This document shows positions 41,531-50,048 of a stretch of DNA of 64,000 bases, one piece after another; the first letter of the stretch is position 1, and each line of letters starts with the position of its first letter. The translations under genes and the position numbers were made by a program. The notes under the pieces were generated by a model. That model ran no database searches. It was not told the DNA's origin and worked only from the letters and a program-made list of their open reading frames with translations. The stretch is from Candidatus Aminicenantota bacterium (GTDB taxonomy: Bacteria > Acidobacteriota > Aminicenantia > UBA2199), in assembly GCA_026393835.1 (NCBI GenBank), contig JAPKZK010000150.1, positions 114,072-178,071 on the forward strand. The letters are read 5' to 3'.

Positions 41531-42517
41531 TTACTCCGGTTCAGATAATGGCTCTTCATAATTGAAACGGAAACTACGCCAATAAATACCCTTTGGATCG
41601 TCAGGTCGATGTTCAAGCGCTTCGATTTTCTCAATACTCAAATTCTCGATCTCTTCATCGTTCTCGAACTCAATAATAAATTCTAAGGCTTCCTCTGAAT
41701 CGTCCGCAACGACGTCATAATTCACGTAGAAGCCTTTTACTGCTTCATCCAATGAACTCGTGACGTGGATTTTTGCATGTAAGAACATTCTGTAATACAT
41801 TGCTTTAGGGGAATACTTTGCATCTATGTACCTGATAACCGCCAGTAACGAAGGGCTATTATGATGGTACGCTAGAGATTTAATAGCAAATTCCCGTATT
41901 AGCTCTTTATTCTCTCTCTGCTTCAAACGCATCCTGCATATATTTGCAGCTATGTACCCCATTAGCTCCCCCTCTGATTCATCATCCCACTGTTCCTCAA
42001 GGGTTTTCAGCCCTAGCCGGGATGCCTCGTCAATGCGCCCTATACCCATCAATGCATCAATACGCGCGGAAACGACCTGCAAATGTAACTCTGTCTCGTC
42101 TATGCATTCGAGTTTTTTGAGGGCGTCCTCGTACCGATCAAGACGGATTGACAATATTGCCTGATTCAAGTGCACAGATGACTCCCGGACATTTGTACAT
42201 TCAAGAGCGTTCTTATAGGCGGTATCTGCTTCATCATATCTGCCAAGATTTGAACGGTAATTTCCTAGAAGTTGCCAGTTTAGCCAACAGTCAGGAGCAA
42301 GATCTACTCCCTTCTCAAGGATTTTTACGGCTTCCTCTAAATTATTCATCCCTGCATAAGTCAGAGCCGCTATTTCAAAAGAAGCTGTATAATGCAATTC
42401 CTCGAGTTCCTTTGCGATTTTGAGCGCGCCATCATAATCATTTTCTTTGAGGCACGCATAGCCTTTCTCCGTAAGCTTTTTGCATTGCTTTTTCAAGAAA
42501 GACTTCAATTTACCCAT
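41531..42517 (-). CDS. TPR-repeat protein
   Basis: 328 residues. The first 200 are tetratricopeptide-like helix pairs: YACLKENDYDGALKIAKEL, YAGMNNLEEAVKILEKGV, LGNYRSNLGRYDEADTAYKNAL and LSIRLDRYEDALKKLECID. The remaining third is a mixed region ending in an acidic stretch (FNYEEPLSEPE), with ISMA-type phrases absent, so no second domain is recognised. It is likely a cytoplasmic scaffold. It is transcribed from its own promoter, surrounded by repeats and gene fragments, and no neighbour suggests a partner. It could be related to immunity-like DUF proteins with TPRs, but I see no evidence for that. Confidence 0.75.
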   Translation of the reverse strand: MGKLKSFLKKQCKKLTEKGYACLKENDYDGALKIAKELEELHYTASFEIAALTYAGMNNLEEAVKILEKGVDLAPDCWLNWQLLGNYRSNLGRYDEADTAYKNALECTNVRESSVHLNQAILSIRLDRYEDALKKLECIDETELHLQVVSARIDALMGIGRIDEASRLGLKTLEEQWDDESEGELMGYIAANICRMRLKQRENKELIREFAIKSLAYHHNSPSLLAVIRYIDAKYSPKAMYYRMFLHAKIHVTSSLDEAVKGFYVNYDVVADDSEEALEFIIEFENDEEIENLSIEKIEALEHRPDDPKGIYWRSFRFNYEEPLSEPE

Positions 42518-42562
42518 AATACACCTATCTAGATAATTTTTGCATGCCTTGTTCTTAGGAGT

Positions 42563-42591
42563 ATTATATTGGATATTGAACCGGTAATCAA
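42563..42591 (-). promoter_or_regulatory. Promoter of the TPR-protein gene
   Basis: TTGATT (42591-42586), 17 bases, TATAAT (42568-42563), about 45 bases before the ATG. Confidence 0.65.
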
Positions 42592-42871
42592 TACCCCAGG
42601 ATGCTTTTTGTCACAACAGATTTCAGAATGCCTCCCATGGATTTCACTTCTCTAATCAAAAACAATTCATTTTTTTGCCTGTCCCGAATGTCACTAAGTT
42701 AAGGCTATATTCTGGATTTATGAGGCTTTTCAGGCCAATGGACAATTGGGAAAATAAGGGCCAGGCAAATTTTTCCTCCATTCTAAGAGCTTTTTCATCA
42801 ATGCCGGTTGCTGTTTGGTTAATGTTTGCGGATGCGGCAGAGATTTTGCTGGAAGAGTTGGGAGGGTAGTC

Positions 42872-43102
42872 TTATGAATACCTTGAATAAGTCCTTGCTT
42901 TCATCATTGCCTCTTCCGCCGGGATGCATTGAACTTTTCCTTCTTCGATTTCGATCCATCTTTTCTCTGCTAACGCGAGCCATTCCTCTTCAATATAGTT
43001 TTTTCCCGACTGGTCTTTTTTTCCCCCTTTTATCTCGGAACTTCTGTCAGTGAAGGTATCGCCCACCACCACCACACGGCCAAATTGAAAAGGTGATTTC
43101 AT
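42872..43102 (-). pseudogene. Chimeric remnant: AAA-ATPase head joined to antitoxin tail
   Basis: The 76-codon frame begins MKSPFQFGRVVVVGDTFTDR, the typical N-terminus of archaeal-type AAA ATPases. It lacks the Walker motifs that should follow. After a short lysine-rich join it continues EEEWLALAEKRWIEIEEGK and VQCIPAEEAMMKAR, the C-terminus of an addiction-module (Unstab_antitox-type) antitoxin. Neither half is complete, so it most likely records a deletion between two former genes. It may still be translated. Confidence 0.6.
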
Positions 43103-43140
43103 CGGTTTTTCCCCCTATAACGATAGCTGTTATGACCGGG

Positions 43141-43179
43141 AAATGTAACACCGTTGTTAGTAACACCGTTGTTACATTT
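43141..43179. repeat. 15-bp tandem duplication inside a 10-bp-arm inverted repeat
   Basis: GTAACACCGTTGTTA occurs twice in a row (43145-43159, 43160-43174). AAATGTAACA (43141-43150) is inverted at 43170-43179. Confidence 0.75.
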
Positions 43180-43300
43180 ATGCGTCGAACCAATTAAAAC
43201 CTTGATAATAGAGATATATTCAGTCATAGATATATTTTAAATGAAATCATTTTTTATTTCAAGATAAGCGAAAAAGTTTTTTCCCGATTGCCCCGTTTAA

Positions 43301-43367
43301 CATTTTTAATTTGAATTCCTTGCCTTTTTCCCCCGGTTCTGATAAAGTGGGGGCATGGAACAAAAGA
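43301..43367 (+). repeat. 65-bp repeated module, copy B
   Basis: Near-identical to 41137-41202 (one extra C). The GGGAAAATAAGGGACAGGCA segment just after it is also similar to one at about 42748-42780. Confidence 0.85.
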
Positions 43368-43537
43368 GGGAAAATAAGGGACAGGCAAATTTTTCCTCCC
43401 CACTGTCAATTTCTGCCACCAAGAGACGGCGCACCAGGACACCAAGAATTTTTTACCAATGCTTTTCTCTTCTCTTCTTCTCTTCCTCGCAACTTCGCTT
43501 CTATCTTTTCCCCTTTGTGGCTATTTTCATGGTGGGC

Positions 43538-43567
43538 TTGAAATTTCGATGGCATTTCGATTATAAT
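43538..43567 (+). promoter_or_regulatory. Promoter of the PAS histidine-kinase gene
   Basis: TTGAAA (43538-43543), 18 bases, TATAAT (43562-43567), 30 bases before the start codon. Confidence 0.65.
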
Positions 43568-43596
43568 CATAACTTAACTTTCAAATGGAGATAACA

Positions 43597-44736
43597 ATGA
43601 ATTCCGATGATACCATGTTTGCACCCCCGGAAAAAGCCACTAACGAAAGCGTTTTGCAGGACGCCGAGACATTGCTTAGAAACGGGTTGACTCACCATTT
43701 TATCCACCTGGTTCCCTCTATCCTGGTAATCCTCAACAAACAACGCCAGGTGGTTTACAAGAACCAACGGCTAATGGATTTGCTCGGGGCGTCATCAGAC
43801 CAGGAAGTGCTGGGCAAGCGGCCGGGGGAACTCTTCAATTGTATTCATGCATTCGAATGCGCAAACGGATGCGGCACTACGGAATTCTGCAGCGAATGCG
43901 GCGCGGTGAAAGCGATCCTCAAATCCCAGCAGGATCAGATTACAGTTGAAATGGATTGCAGGATTACTTCGACTGGCGGGAATGCGTATGATCTCCGGGT
44001 GTGGGCGTCGCCGTACAACTGCGAAGGGAAGGACTATACGGTGTTCAGCTTGGTAGACATCCGCCATGAAAAACGCAGACACGCTCTTGAGCGAATCTTT
44101 TTCCACGATATAAACAACCTTCTCTCAGTGCTGGCCATGGCCTCTGAATCCATCGACCTTGTAACCGTCCCGGGAGAGGATGCCGAATCCATTGCAATTA
44201 TGAAGATGATCAGCACCAAGCTTTCCGAGGAAGTCATCGGCTACCAAAAGCTTCTTCAAGCAGAGGACGGGCAGTTGAAGCCGGAATTAGTTCCTGGTGT
44301 CAGAGCTCTTGAACTGGTGGATGAATTGGTTCGTATGGCCAAAAAAATAAGACGCGGCAGGGTGGTGGTCCGGGTAGGCAAGTGCGATGACTTTGTCATG
44401 ACCACTGACCGTACCCTCTTGTACCGCGTCCTGCACAATATGGTGAAAAACGCGGTTGAAGCCTCTTCCTCCCATGATGTGGTCCTAATCCGCTGTACAC
44501 GCGAAGGATCCTCAGGTGTGTTCAGCGTCCATAACCATGCTTTTATGCCCCGGTCAACTCAACTCCAGGTTTTCCAACGATCCTTCTCCACCAAAGGAAA
44601 CGGACGCGGAATTGGAACGTACTCCATGAAACTTTTCGGAGAGGAGTACTTGAAGGGGAAGGTCTGGTTCTCTACATCCGAGGACAAAGGCACGACATTC
44701 TCTGTCTCGGTTCCCCTCTCCCCTGGGGGCGATTAG
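43597..44736 (+). CDS. PAS-domain sensor histidine kinase with a Cys-rich PAS insert
   Basis: 379 residues. I start at ATG 43597, since GGAGATAAC just before it is a good ribosome-binding site; the in-frame ATG at 43585 overlaps that site. A PAS domain (about 40-150: PSILVILNKQRQVVYKNQRL) contains five cysteines in FNCIHAFECANGCGTTEFC and SECGAV. The phospho-acceptor is in RIFFHDINNLLSVLAM. The ATPase domain has HNMVKNAVEASSSHD (N-box) and STKGNGRGIGTYSMKLF (G2). G1 (VFSVHNHAFMP) is degenerate. The protein is soluble, without membrane segments. No response regulator is adjacent. The cysteines could hold an Fe-S cluster or metal, making it a redox or gas sensor; this is inference. Confidence 0.85.
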   Translation: MNSDDTMFAPPEKATNESVLQDAETLLRNGLTHHFIHLVPSILVILNKQRQVVYKNQRLMDLLGASSDQEVLGKRPGELFNCIHAFECANGCGTTEFCSECGAVKAILKSQQDQITVEMDCRITSTGGNAYDLRVWASPYNCEGKDYTVFSLVDIRHEKRRHALERIFFHDINNLLSVLAMASESIDLVTVPGEDAESIAIMKMISTKLSEEVIGYQKLLQAEDGQLKPELVPGVRALELVDELVRMAKKIRRGRVVVRVGKCDDFVMTTDRTLLYRVLHNMVKNAVEASSSHDVVLIRCTREGSSGVFSVHNHAFMPRSTQLQVFQRSFSTKGNGRGIGTYSMKLFGEEYLKGKVWFSTSEDKGTTFSVSVPLSPGGD

Positions 44737-44751
44737 GCGATTAGGGGACAA

Positions 44752-44893
44752 TCAAATTTTTTTCAACGCCTGCTCATACTTTTCAAGCGCCGCCGCATAA
44801 TCGCCTTTTAAAAAAGAGGAGTTTGGGGGCAGACCGGTAAAGCCCCTTTTCGCGTTTTCAAAGATGTGTCGATGATTCCAGGCCTGTTGACTT
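44752..44893 (-). pseudogene. C-terminal scrap of a TPR protein
   Basis: Minus frame ending at 44752 reads AWNHRHIFENAKRGFTGL, then LKGDYAAALEKYEQALKKI and stop. The last 20 residues are a clear TPR helix pair. No start codon or earlier repeats are found in frame, so only the end of the gene is left. Confidence 0.6.
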
Positions 44894-45026
44894 CACTCCT
44901 TTTTTAATATATAATTTGGTTCGTTGGATTGGGCCTTCCATCGTATTAAAGCAGCAAAAAAACTACGAAGAAAAAACGCCGGACCAACATGGTTATTCGG
45001 TGACAATAATTAAAAAAGGAGGTAAC

Positions 45027-45314
45027 ATGGATTTCTTAGAAGACCTTCTCGAAGGTTTCGGAAATCGGAAGCGAAGAGGTTATGGCCATCAAGATGACCG
45101 TCATAGAGATGACGACGACGATAGATATGATGGACCTGATGCCAGACGCTCCACTATTTTTTGCGCCGATTGCGGCGGCCAGTTACAATTGGATTTTAAG
45201 TACTGTCCATATTGTAGCAAATTGATCGTGCACAACCCCAATACCTGCAAGCAATGCGGTTCAAAATTACAGGAAGGTTCAAAATTTTGCCCTTCCTGCG
45301 GCGGCAAAGTATAA
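45027..45314 (+). CDS. Double zinc-ribbon protein
   Basis: 95 residues. The start is ATG 45027 behind a strong AAAGGAGGTAAC site. The N-terminal part is short, basic then acidic (NRKRRGYGHQDDRHRDDDDD). The C-terminal 55 residues carry two zinc ribbons with four CxxC knuckles: FCADCGG, YCPYCSK, CKQCGSK and FCPSCGGK. Small proteins like this are thought to act as adaptors or nucleic-acid/protein-binding modules; a specific role cannot be given. No partner lies nearby. Confidence 0.8.
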   Translation: MDFLEDLLEGFGNRKRRGYGHQDDRHRDDDDDRYDGPDARRSTIFCADCGGQLQLDFKYCPYCSKLIVHNPNTCKQCGSKLQEGSKFCPSCGGKV

Positions 45315-45813
45315 CCGATATGAAATGGCTGCCATGCCCCAACAAATGATACAGTCCGTCAAACCCCCTTTATGGAAACAAAAATTTCCCGCGCTTATTT
45401 TCCTATTGGTTCTCCTTTTTGTTTCGGTGAACTTTCTTACCCATTTTCCCTGCCTGGCAGGCGCCGAAATTTTCCACGAACATTCCCGTGAAAATACAGC
45501 CAATGAACATGAATTCCAGGTACCGAACCGGAAATACAGGACTGTACACCAGGAAAGAAAACGTAATTCCACCAGGACTTTATTATCGAACAGGACCCAA
45601 AACAATCCAAACTGTTCGCTAACGAAGGTCCCGTTTTCTATAACCCACCCAAATCAAGGATTTTCATTCTCCCGGGATAGAAAAACCATCCTGCGGATTT
45701 AAATTTCACACGGTCTCCCTCATTCCTGGCGGAGACACACCATACTATTCCCAACCCCAGGGTCCAATCCAACGTAAAAATTATTTTTGTTTTAATTGAG
45801 AAGCAGGTGAACA
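45315..45813. other. Intergenic region with doubtful frames
   Basis: A 125-codon plus frame (45325-45702) has a signal-like stretch (ALIFLLVLLFVSVNFLTHF), but its second half reads as low-quality sequence. A different frame from about 45511 gives MNSRYRTGNTGLYTRKENV and VIPPGLYYR, which looks more protein-like but is only 37 codons. I cannot decide whether any of these is expressed. The last 40 bases lead into the P-type ATPase gene. Confidence 0.4.
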
Positions 45814-48375
45814 ATGAATTTGCAAGAACATGAAATCAAAAAACTAACAGGTTTAACATCCTCCGAGGTCGAAGAGCGACTGCGGCAATATGGATACAAT
45901 GAGCTGCCTTCATCCAAAAAGCGCAGCGTGTTTAAGATTATCTTTGAAATACTCCATGAACCCATGTTCATTTTGTTAGTAGTATGCGGGGCGCTTTATT
46001 TAGTTCTTGGGGACTTCGAAGAAGCCATGATGCTCCTGGGTTTTGTATTTGTCGTCATGGGGATTACGATATACCAGGAGAATAAAACGGAGAAAGCGCT
46101 GGATACACTCAAAGATTTATCCAGTCCACGCGCACTGGTTATCCGGGACGGCGAAGAGAGCCGAATTGCAGGGCGTGAAGTGGTCATCGATGATCTTATT
46201 ATTATCAGGGAAGGTGACCGCATCCCGGCGGACGCCGTTCTTATATGGGAAAGGAATTTGTCGGTAGACGAATCGATCCTGACCGGAGAATCGGTGCCGG
46301 TTCGTAAAACGTCTCATGCGGACGAAAATATCGAAACACGAAAACCGGGGGGCGACGATATCCCGTTTATTTTTTCCGGGACGTTGGCGGTACAAGGCCA
46401 GGGAGTGGGCCGCGTTATTGCCGCCGGGGTACAAACGGAATTGGGAAAAATAGGAAAAGCGTTATCCGGGATTGAAGAGGGAAAAACCATTCTTCAAAAA
46501 GAAACGGGACGAATCGTTAAAACTGTTTTCTTGATCGCCGCTGTTTTGTGTGTTTTAATTATTCTTGTTTATGGATTCACGCGGGGAGATTGGATGATGG
46601 GTATCCTTTCCGGGATTACGCTGGCAATGGCCATGCTGCCTGAGGAATTCCCTGTCGTACTGACCATATTTCTTGCCCTCGGAGCCTGGCGAATGTCTAA
46701 AAAGCAGGTCTTGACACGCCGGATTGCCGCCGTCGAGACCCTGGGTTCCGCTACCGTGCTTTGTGTCGATAAAACCGGGACTTTAACGCAGAACCGGATG
46801 AGTGTAAAAAAATTAAGCGCATTGACTCATATCATAGATATCGATGAAACGGGGAACCACTCACTTCCCGAACAATACCACGAATTGGTCGAATATGGAA
46901 TACTGGCAAGTAAAATAGACCCTTTTGACCCGATGGAAAAGGCATTAATCGAGCTCGGTAAAAAAACGCTTTTCGATACCGAACATCTGCATGATGACTG
47001 GTCTATTGTGGAAGAATACCCCTTAACCCGTGAACTTCTTTCGTTGTCGCATGTGTACCGCTCGCCCGGTGAAGGGGGGTATATAATCGCAGCCAAAGGC
47101 GCACCCGAAGCCATCATCGATCTTTGCCACCTGGAGGACAGCACAGCAGACCAAATTATTCAAAACGTAACGGTTATGGCCGGGGAAGGGTTACGTGTTA
47201 TTGGCGTTGCCAGGGCTTTTTCCATGGACGGGAACCTTCCCGGGCATCAACATGAATTTGATTTCCAATTTATCGGGTTGATCGGGTTAGCCGATCCCAT
47301 CCGGGAAACTGTTCCCCAGGCAATACGCGAGTGTTACGGCGCGGGGATTCAAGTTGTGATGATAACCGGCGATTATCCCGGTACAGCGTTGAATATTGCG
47401 CGGCAAATCGGTTTTAGGGAAATCGGTCCGATTGTTACCGGCCCGGAATTGGAAAAGATGACGCCGGGAGAATTAAAAAAAATAATCCGCGGCGTTAATA
47501 TTTTTGCCCGTGTCGTTCCAGAGCAGAAGCTAATGATAGTCAATGCGTTTAAAGAGAATGGCGAAATCGTTGCCATGACGGGAGATGGAGTAAATGATGC
47601 GCCGGCGTTGAAAGCGGCCCATATCGGTGTGGCGATGGGAGAACGGGGAACCGATGTGGCGCGGGAAACAGCCGGGATTGTTCTATTGAAAGATGATTTT
47701 ACCTCTATCGTTGCTGCGGTACGGCTCGGGCGGAGGATTTTCGATAATTTGAAGAAAGCCATGGCGTATATTATCAGTATACATGTCCCGATTGCAGGGG
47801 CGTCGTTGATTCCAATTGTAATGAAATGGCCCATTATTTTGTACCCGGTTCATATCGTCTTTCTCGAATTGATTATCGATCCGGCATGCACCATGGTATT
47901 CGAACAGGAAAAAGAAGAGCGTCATATCATGGACCGTCCCCCCCGTGATCCCAACAAGCCCCTTTTTGGAAAGCGGCTGCTGACGTTAAGCTTTTTACAG
48001 GGGTTGTTCTCGCTAGTTACCATTATTGGTGTTTATAAGATAGCGTTGTCTCTTGGGCAGCCCGAAGCCGAAGCGCGGACCCTTGCGTTTTATACGCTTA
48101 TTATTTCCAATTTGTGTTTGATAATGTCCAATCGTTCGTGGTCGAGCAACATTTTCTCAATCATGCGCATCCCTAATAAGGCATTATTGTGGGTTATTAT
48201 AGGCGCTTTATTTTTTATGGGGCTTGTGATATTTGTCCCGTTTTTGCAGAGGCTTTTCCATTTTACCTGGATGCATCCCCTGGATATTCTAATCGGTTTT
48301 GGCAGTGGTATACTCAGTGTGGTGTGGTTCGAATGTGTTAAAATCCTTGCATATCGGAAAAACAAAGAATTATAA
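45814..48375 (+). CDS. P-type cation-translocating ATPase (P2/calcium-type)
   Basis: 853 residues. The actuator domain has LTGESVPVRKT, the phosphorylation site is CVDKTGTLTQNR with D319, KGAPEAI lies in the nucleotide-binding domain, and MTGDGVNDAPALKAAHIGVAMG (TGDGVND at 589-595) is the hinge. TM4 carries MLPEEFPVVLTIF (PEEFP), the P2-type ion site in which P-E-E replaces the PEGLP of SERCA, as in many bacterial Ca/Mn/cation pumps. The N-terminus lacks CxxC metal domains, so it is not a heavy-metal P1B pump. Ten membrane segments are expected, and the length is normal. The ion is likely Ca, Mn or Na, and cannot be settled from the sequence. Confidence 0.9.
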   Translation: MNLQEHEIKKLTGLTSSEVEERLRQYGYNELPSSKKRSVFKIIFEILHEPMFILLVVCGALYLVLGDFEEAMMLLGFVFVVMGITIYQENKTEKALDTLKDLSSPRALVIRDGEESRIAGREVVIDDLIIIREGDRIPADAVLIWERNLSVDESILTGESVPVRKTSHADENIETRKPGGDDIPFIFSGTLAVQGQGVGRVIAAGVQTELGKIGKALSGIEEGKTILQKETGRIVKTVFLIAAVLCVLIILVYGFTRGDWMMGILSGITLAMAMLPEEFPVVLTIFLALGAWRMSKKQVLTRRIAAVETLGSATVLCVDKTGTLTQNRMSVKKLSALTHIIDIDETGNHSLPEQYHELVEYGILASKIDPFDPMEKALIELGKKTLFDTEHLHDDWSIVEEYPLTRELLSLSHVYRSPGEGGYIIAAKGAPEAIIDLCHLEDSTADQIIQNVTVMAGEGLRVIGVARAFSMDGNLPGHQHEFDFQFIGLIGLADPIRETVPQAIRECYGAGIQVVMITGDYPGTALNIARQIGFREIGPIVTGPELEKMTPGELKKIIRGVNIFARVVPEQKLMIVNAFKENGEIVAMTGDGVNDAPALKAAHIGVAMGERGTDVARETAGIVLLKDDFTSIVAAVRLGRRIFDNLKKAMAYIISIHVPIAGASLIPIVMKWPIILYPVHIVFLELIIDPACTMVFEQEKEERHIMDRPPRDPNKPLFGKRLLTLSFLQGLFSLVTIIGVYKIALSLGQPEAEARTLAFYTLIISNLCLIMSNRSWSSNIFSIMRIPNKALLWVIIGALFFMGLVIFVPFLQRLFHFTWMHPLDILIGFGSGILSVVWFECVKILAYRKNKEL

Positions 48376-48484
48376 AATCTAGCGGATGCCTATCGTGGAA
48401 GGCGGTTCCTTTTTATCGCGCGGTAGGGAAATAACCCTGACCCTCCGGGGTCAGTTCTGATACCCCTGATAGAGTTGCGGGGCG

Positions 48485-48512
48485 CGACGCCTCTATTTAA
48501 ATAGAGGCGTCG
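48485..48512. terminator. 28-bp perfect palindrome between convergent genes
   Basis: CGACGCCTCTATTT (48485-48498) is exactly inverted at 48499-48512. It overlaps the stop codon of the lytic transglycosylase gene and follows the P-type ATPase gene by 110 bases. Likely a bidirectional terminator, although neither side has a long T-run. Confidence 0.55.
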
Positions 48513-49153
48513 TCTTGTTCCCTGGGTATGCTTTCCTCTTTGACCCGATGGGTGTAGAACCTGGAGGTCAGGATTTTACTATTATAAACCGGGCAATTGG
48601 GGTTATACCCGCTGCAATAACGGGAAAGCGCCGTAAATATATTCCCGTTCGCTTTATCGTAATAATGCTTCAATATCTTCAGCCCCAGGTCGATGTTGTA
48701 TTCCTTTTCGAAAATTCGTTCGAAATCGATGTTCAATTGGTCTTTCCATACCGAATAATTGACCTGCATCAGACCGCAGGCCCCGGCGGTCGAAACCGCA
48801 TTGGAATTAAACCCACTCTCCACCTGGATCATGGCCATTACCAGGTAGGGACTGAAACCGTATTCGTTACTCTTCTTGTAAACGATTCTTACGGTTTCCG
48901 AGAAGTTTGGAAACCTTAATTGTAAAGTTTTGTTTTCGAATAGCCGGAAAGCCTTCTCTTGCTGGGTCTCTTCGTGAAGAGATTTGTAATAAGAGAGGTT
49001 TTTTTCCAATTGGGAGACCTGGGCGTGCAGTTTCTCAATGGTCTCGCGTCTATCGCCATCTTCTGTCGCCAGGCCGATAACAGCGGCCATAAGAACGACT
49101 GTCGTTATAATCACACCGCTGCATATAGTTATTATTCTTTTATTTAAATGCAT
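48497..49153 (-). CDS. Lytic transglycosylase (SLT, family 1-like)
   Basis: 218 residues. An N-terminal membrane anchor (IITICSGVIITTVVLMAAVIGLA) is followed by a short coiled coil (EKLHAQVSQLEKNLSYYKSL), then the SLT domain. There MAMIQVESGFNSNAVS has the catalytic Glu, AGACGLMQVNYSVWKD has the GLMQ motif, NIDLGLKILKHYYDK is the AxxYL-like helix, and ALSRYCSG the substrate-contact tyrosine. It cleaves peptidoglycan glycan strands in the periplasm. The length is short but complete. It is transcribed alone from its own promoter. Confidence 0.9.
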   Translation of the reverse strand: MHLNKRIITICSGVIITTVVLMAAVIGLATEDGDRRETIEKLHAQVSQLEKNLSYYKSLHEETQQEKAFRLFENKTLQLRFPNFSETVRIVYKKSNEYGFSPYLVMAMIQVESGFNSNAVSTAGACGLMQVNYSVWKDQLNIDFERIFEKEYNIDLGLKILKHYYDKANGNIFTALSRYCSGYNPNCPVYNSKILTSRFYTHRVKEESIPREQDDASI

Positions 49154-49191
49154 TGTTTTTTTCCCCGTTAAAAGGTAATTTTAGGTTAGGG

Positions 49192-49220
49192 ATTATAATC
49201 AATTATGGGATAGAAGTCAA
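49192..49220 (-). promoter_or_regulatory. Promoter of the lytic transglycosylase gene
   Basis: TTGACT (49220-49215), 17 bases, TATAAT (49197-49192), with the ATG about 39 bases on. Confidence 0.8.
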
Positions 49221-49339
49221 GTAGGGGAAGAATTCGTTTTGGGGTTTTGGCGGGAACTTATCGGGCAACCACAGCGACACAGCGCCACAGCGGGGCATGG
49301 ACACGTGACGAAAGTCCTTTTATTCCATTATGAGCGGTA

Positions 49340-49450
49340 CTATTGTTTCTTCTTGGCTTCTTTTTTTTCTCTTTTGGCGGCCTTTTTTTCTTTTTTGGTT
49401 TTAGTCGGTTCTTTCTTGCTTGTCTTTTTGGTATCCATACTTTTAGCCAT
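49340..49450 (-). CDS. Small lysine-rich protein
   Basis: 36 codons from ATG 49450, with AAGGAG ten bases before it. The sequence begins MAKSMDTKKTSKKEPTKTKK, continues EKKAAKREKKEAKKKQ, and is almost wholly Lys/Glu/Ala. It could be a small nucleic-acid-binding or ribosome-associated protein. It might also be only a low-complexity frame; the ribosome-binding site is the main support. It stands alone in a 600-base gap between the lytic transglycosylase and the initiator tRNA. The rest of that gap shows no gene. Confidence 0.45.
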   Translation of the reverse strand: MAKSMDTKKTSKKEPTKTKKEKKAAKREKKEAKKKQ

Positions 49451-49781
49451 GGTATTTGCTCCTTAAAAAAAGAGGCTGCGTTTAATTTGCCGTGAATGGG
49501 TCGCCGGCGTCTTAAATCATCCCGGCATCCTATTCGGTCGCATATCCTCTTTCCTTTAAATAGTACCTCCAAATTCTCTTAAAGTCAAGGATTCCAGAGG
49601 AAGAAGCAATTTATTTATCCGGGGAAGAGAATTTCCGCCGCGGTGAATTACGTGAATGTCCCCTAATAGGGAACCGTATCGGTTAACTTCGGGAGACTCC
49701 TGTACCGCTGACAGGCTAAGTGGATAAAAGAAAGCGGAAAAGGATGTGAACGCAAGATAAAAAAGATAAATGAAGAGCGAT

Positions 49782-49858
49782 TGGTAGCGGGGGGTGGATT
49801 TGAACCACCGACCTTTGGGTTATGAGCCCAATGAGCTACCAGGCTGCTCCACCCCGCG
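49782..49858 (-). tRNA. tRNA-fMet (initiator, anticodon CAT)
   Basis: 77 nt including an encoded CCA. C1 faces U72, so the first acceptor pair is open as in initiators. The anticodon stem has three GC pairs next to the CTCATAA loop (TTGGG/CCCAA). The T-arm (GTTCAAATC) and D-arm (GGTAGCTC) are normal. It starts 19 bases after an excellent promoter. Confidence 0.95.
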
Positions 49859-49876
49859 TCACATTCACAAGTCAAC

Positions 49877-49905
49877 ATTATATATTATTTCCCTGCGATT
49901 GTCAA
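49877..49905 (-). promoter_or_regulatory. Consensus promoter for tRNA-fMet
   Basis: TTGACA (49905-49900), 17 bases, TATAAT (49882-49877): a perfect match at both elements. Confidence 0.9.
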
Positions 49906-50048
49906 ATTATTTTAAATCTTTATTCCTTCGGAGGCCAGTAGCCCTTTTACCACTACTGCGCAAAGGCAAACCAAAAAAATAATTTGAGATAAGGCTTTCA
50001 GAGAAGGAAAACTCGATGGCCGTGCAAGAGGCTGGGGGCGCCGCCCCC

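Noticed and set aside
45325..45702. 125-codon frame as a membrane or secreted protein
   Set aside because: Only the first 45 residues look plausible; the rest shows no coding character and competing frames look better in parts. Listed only as an uncertain intergenic region.
48376..48496. Small gene between the P-type ATPase and the lytic transglycosylase
   Set aside because: No frame with a start, ribosome-binding site or coding character; only the palindrome is notable.
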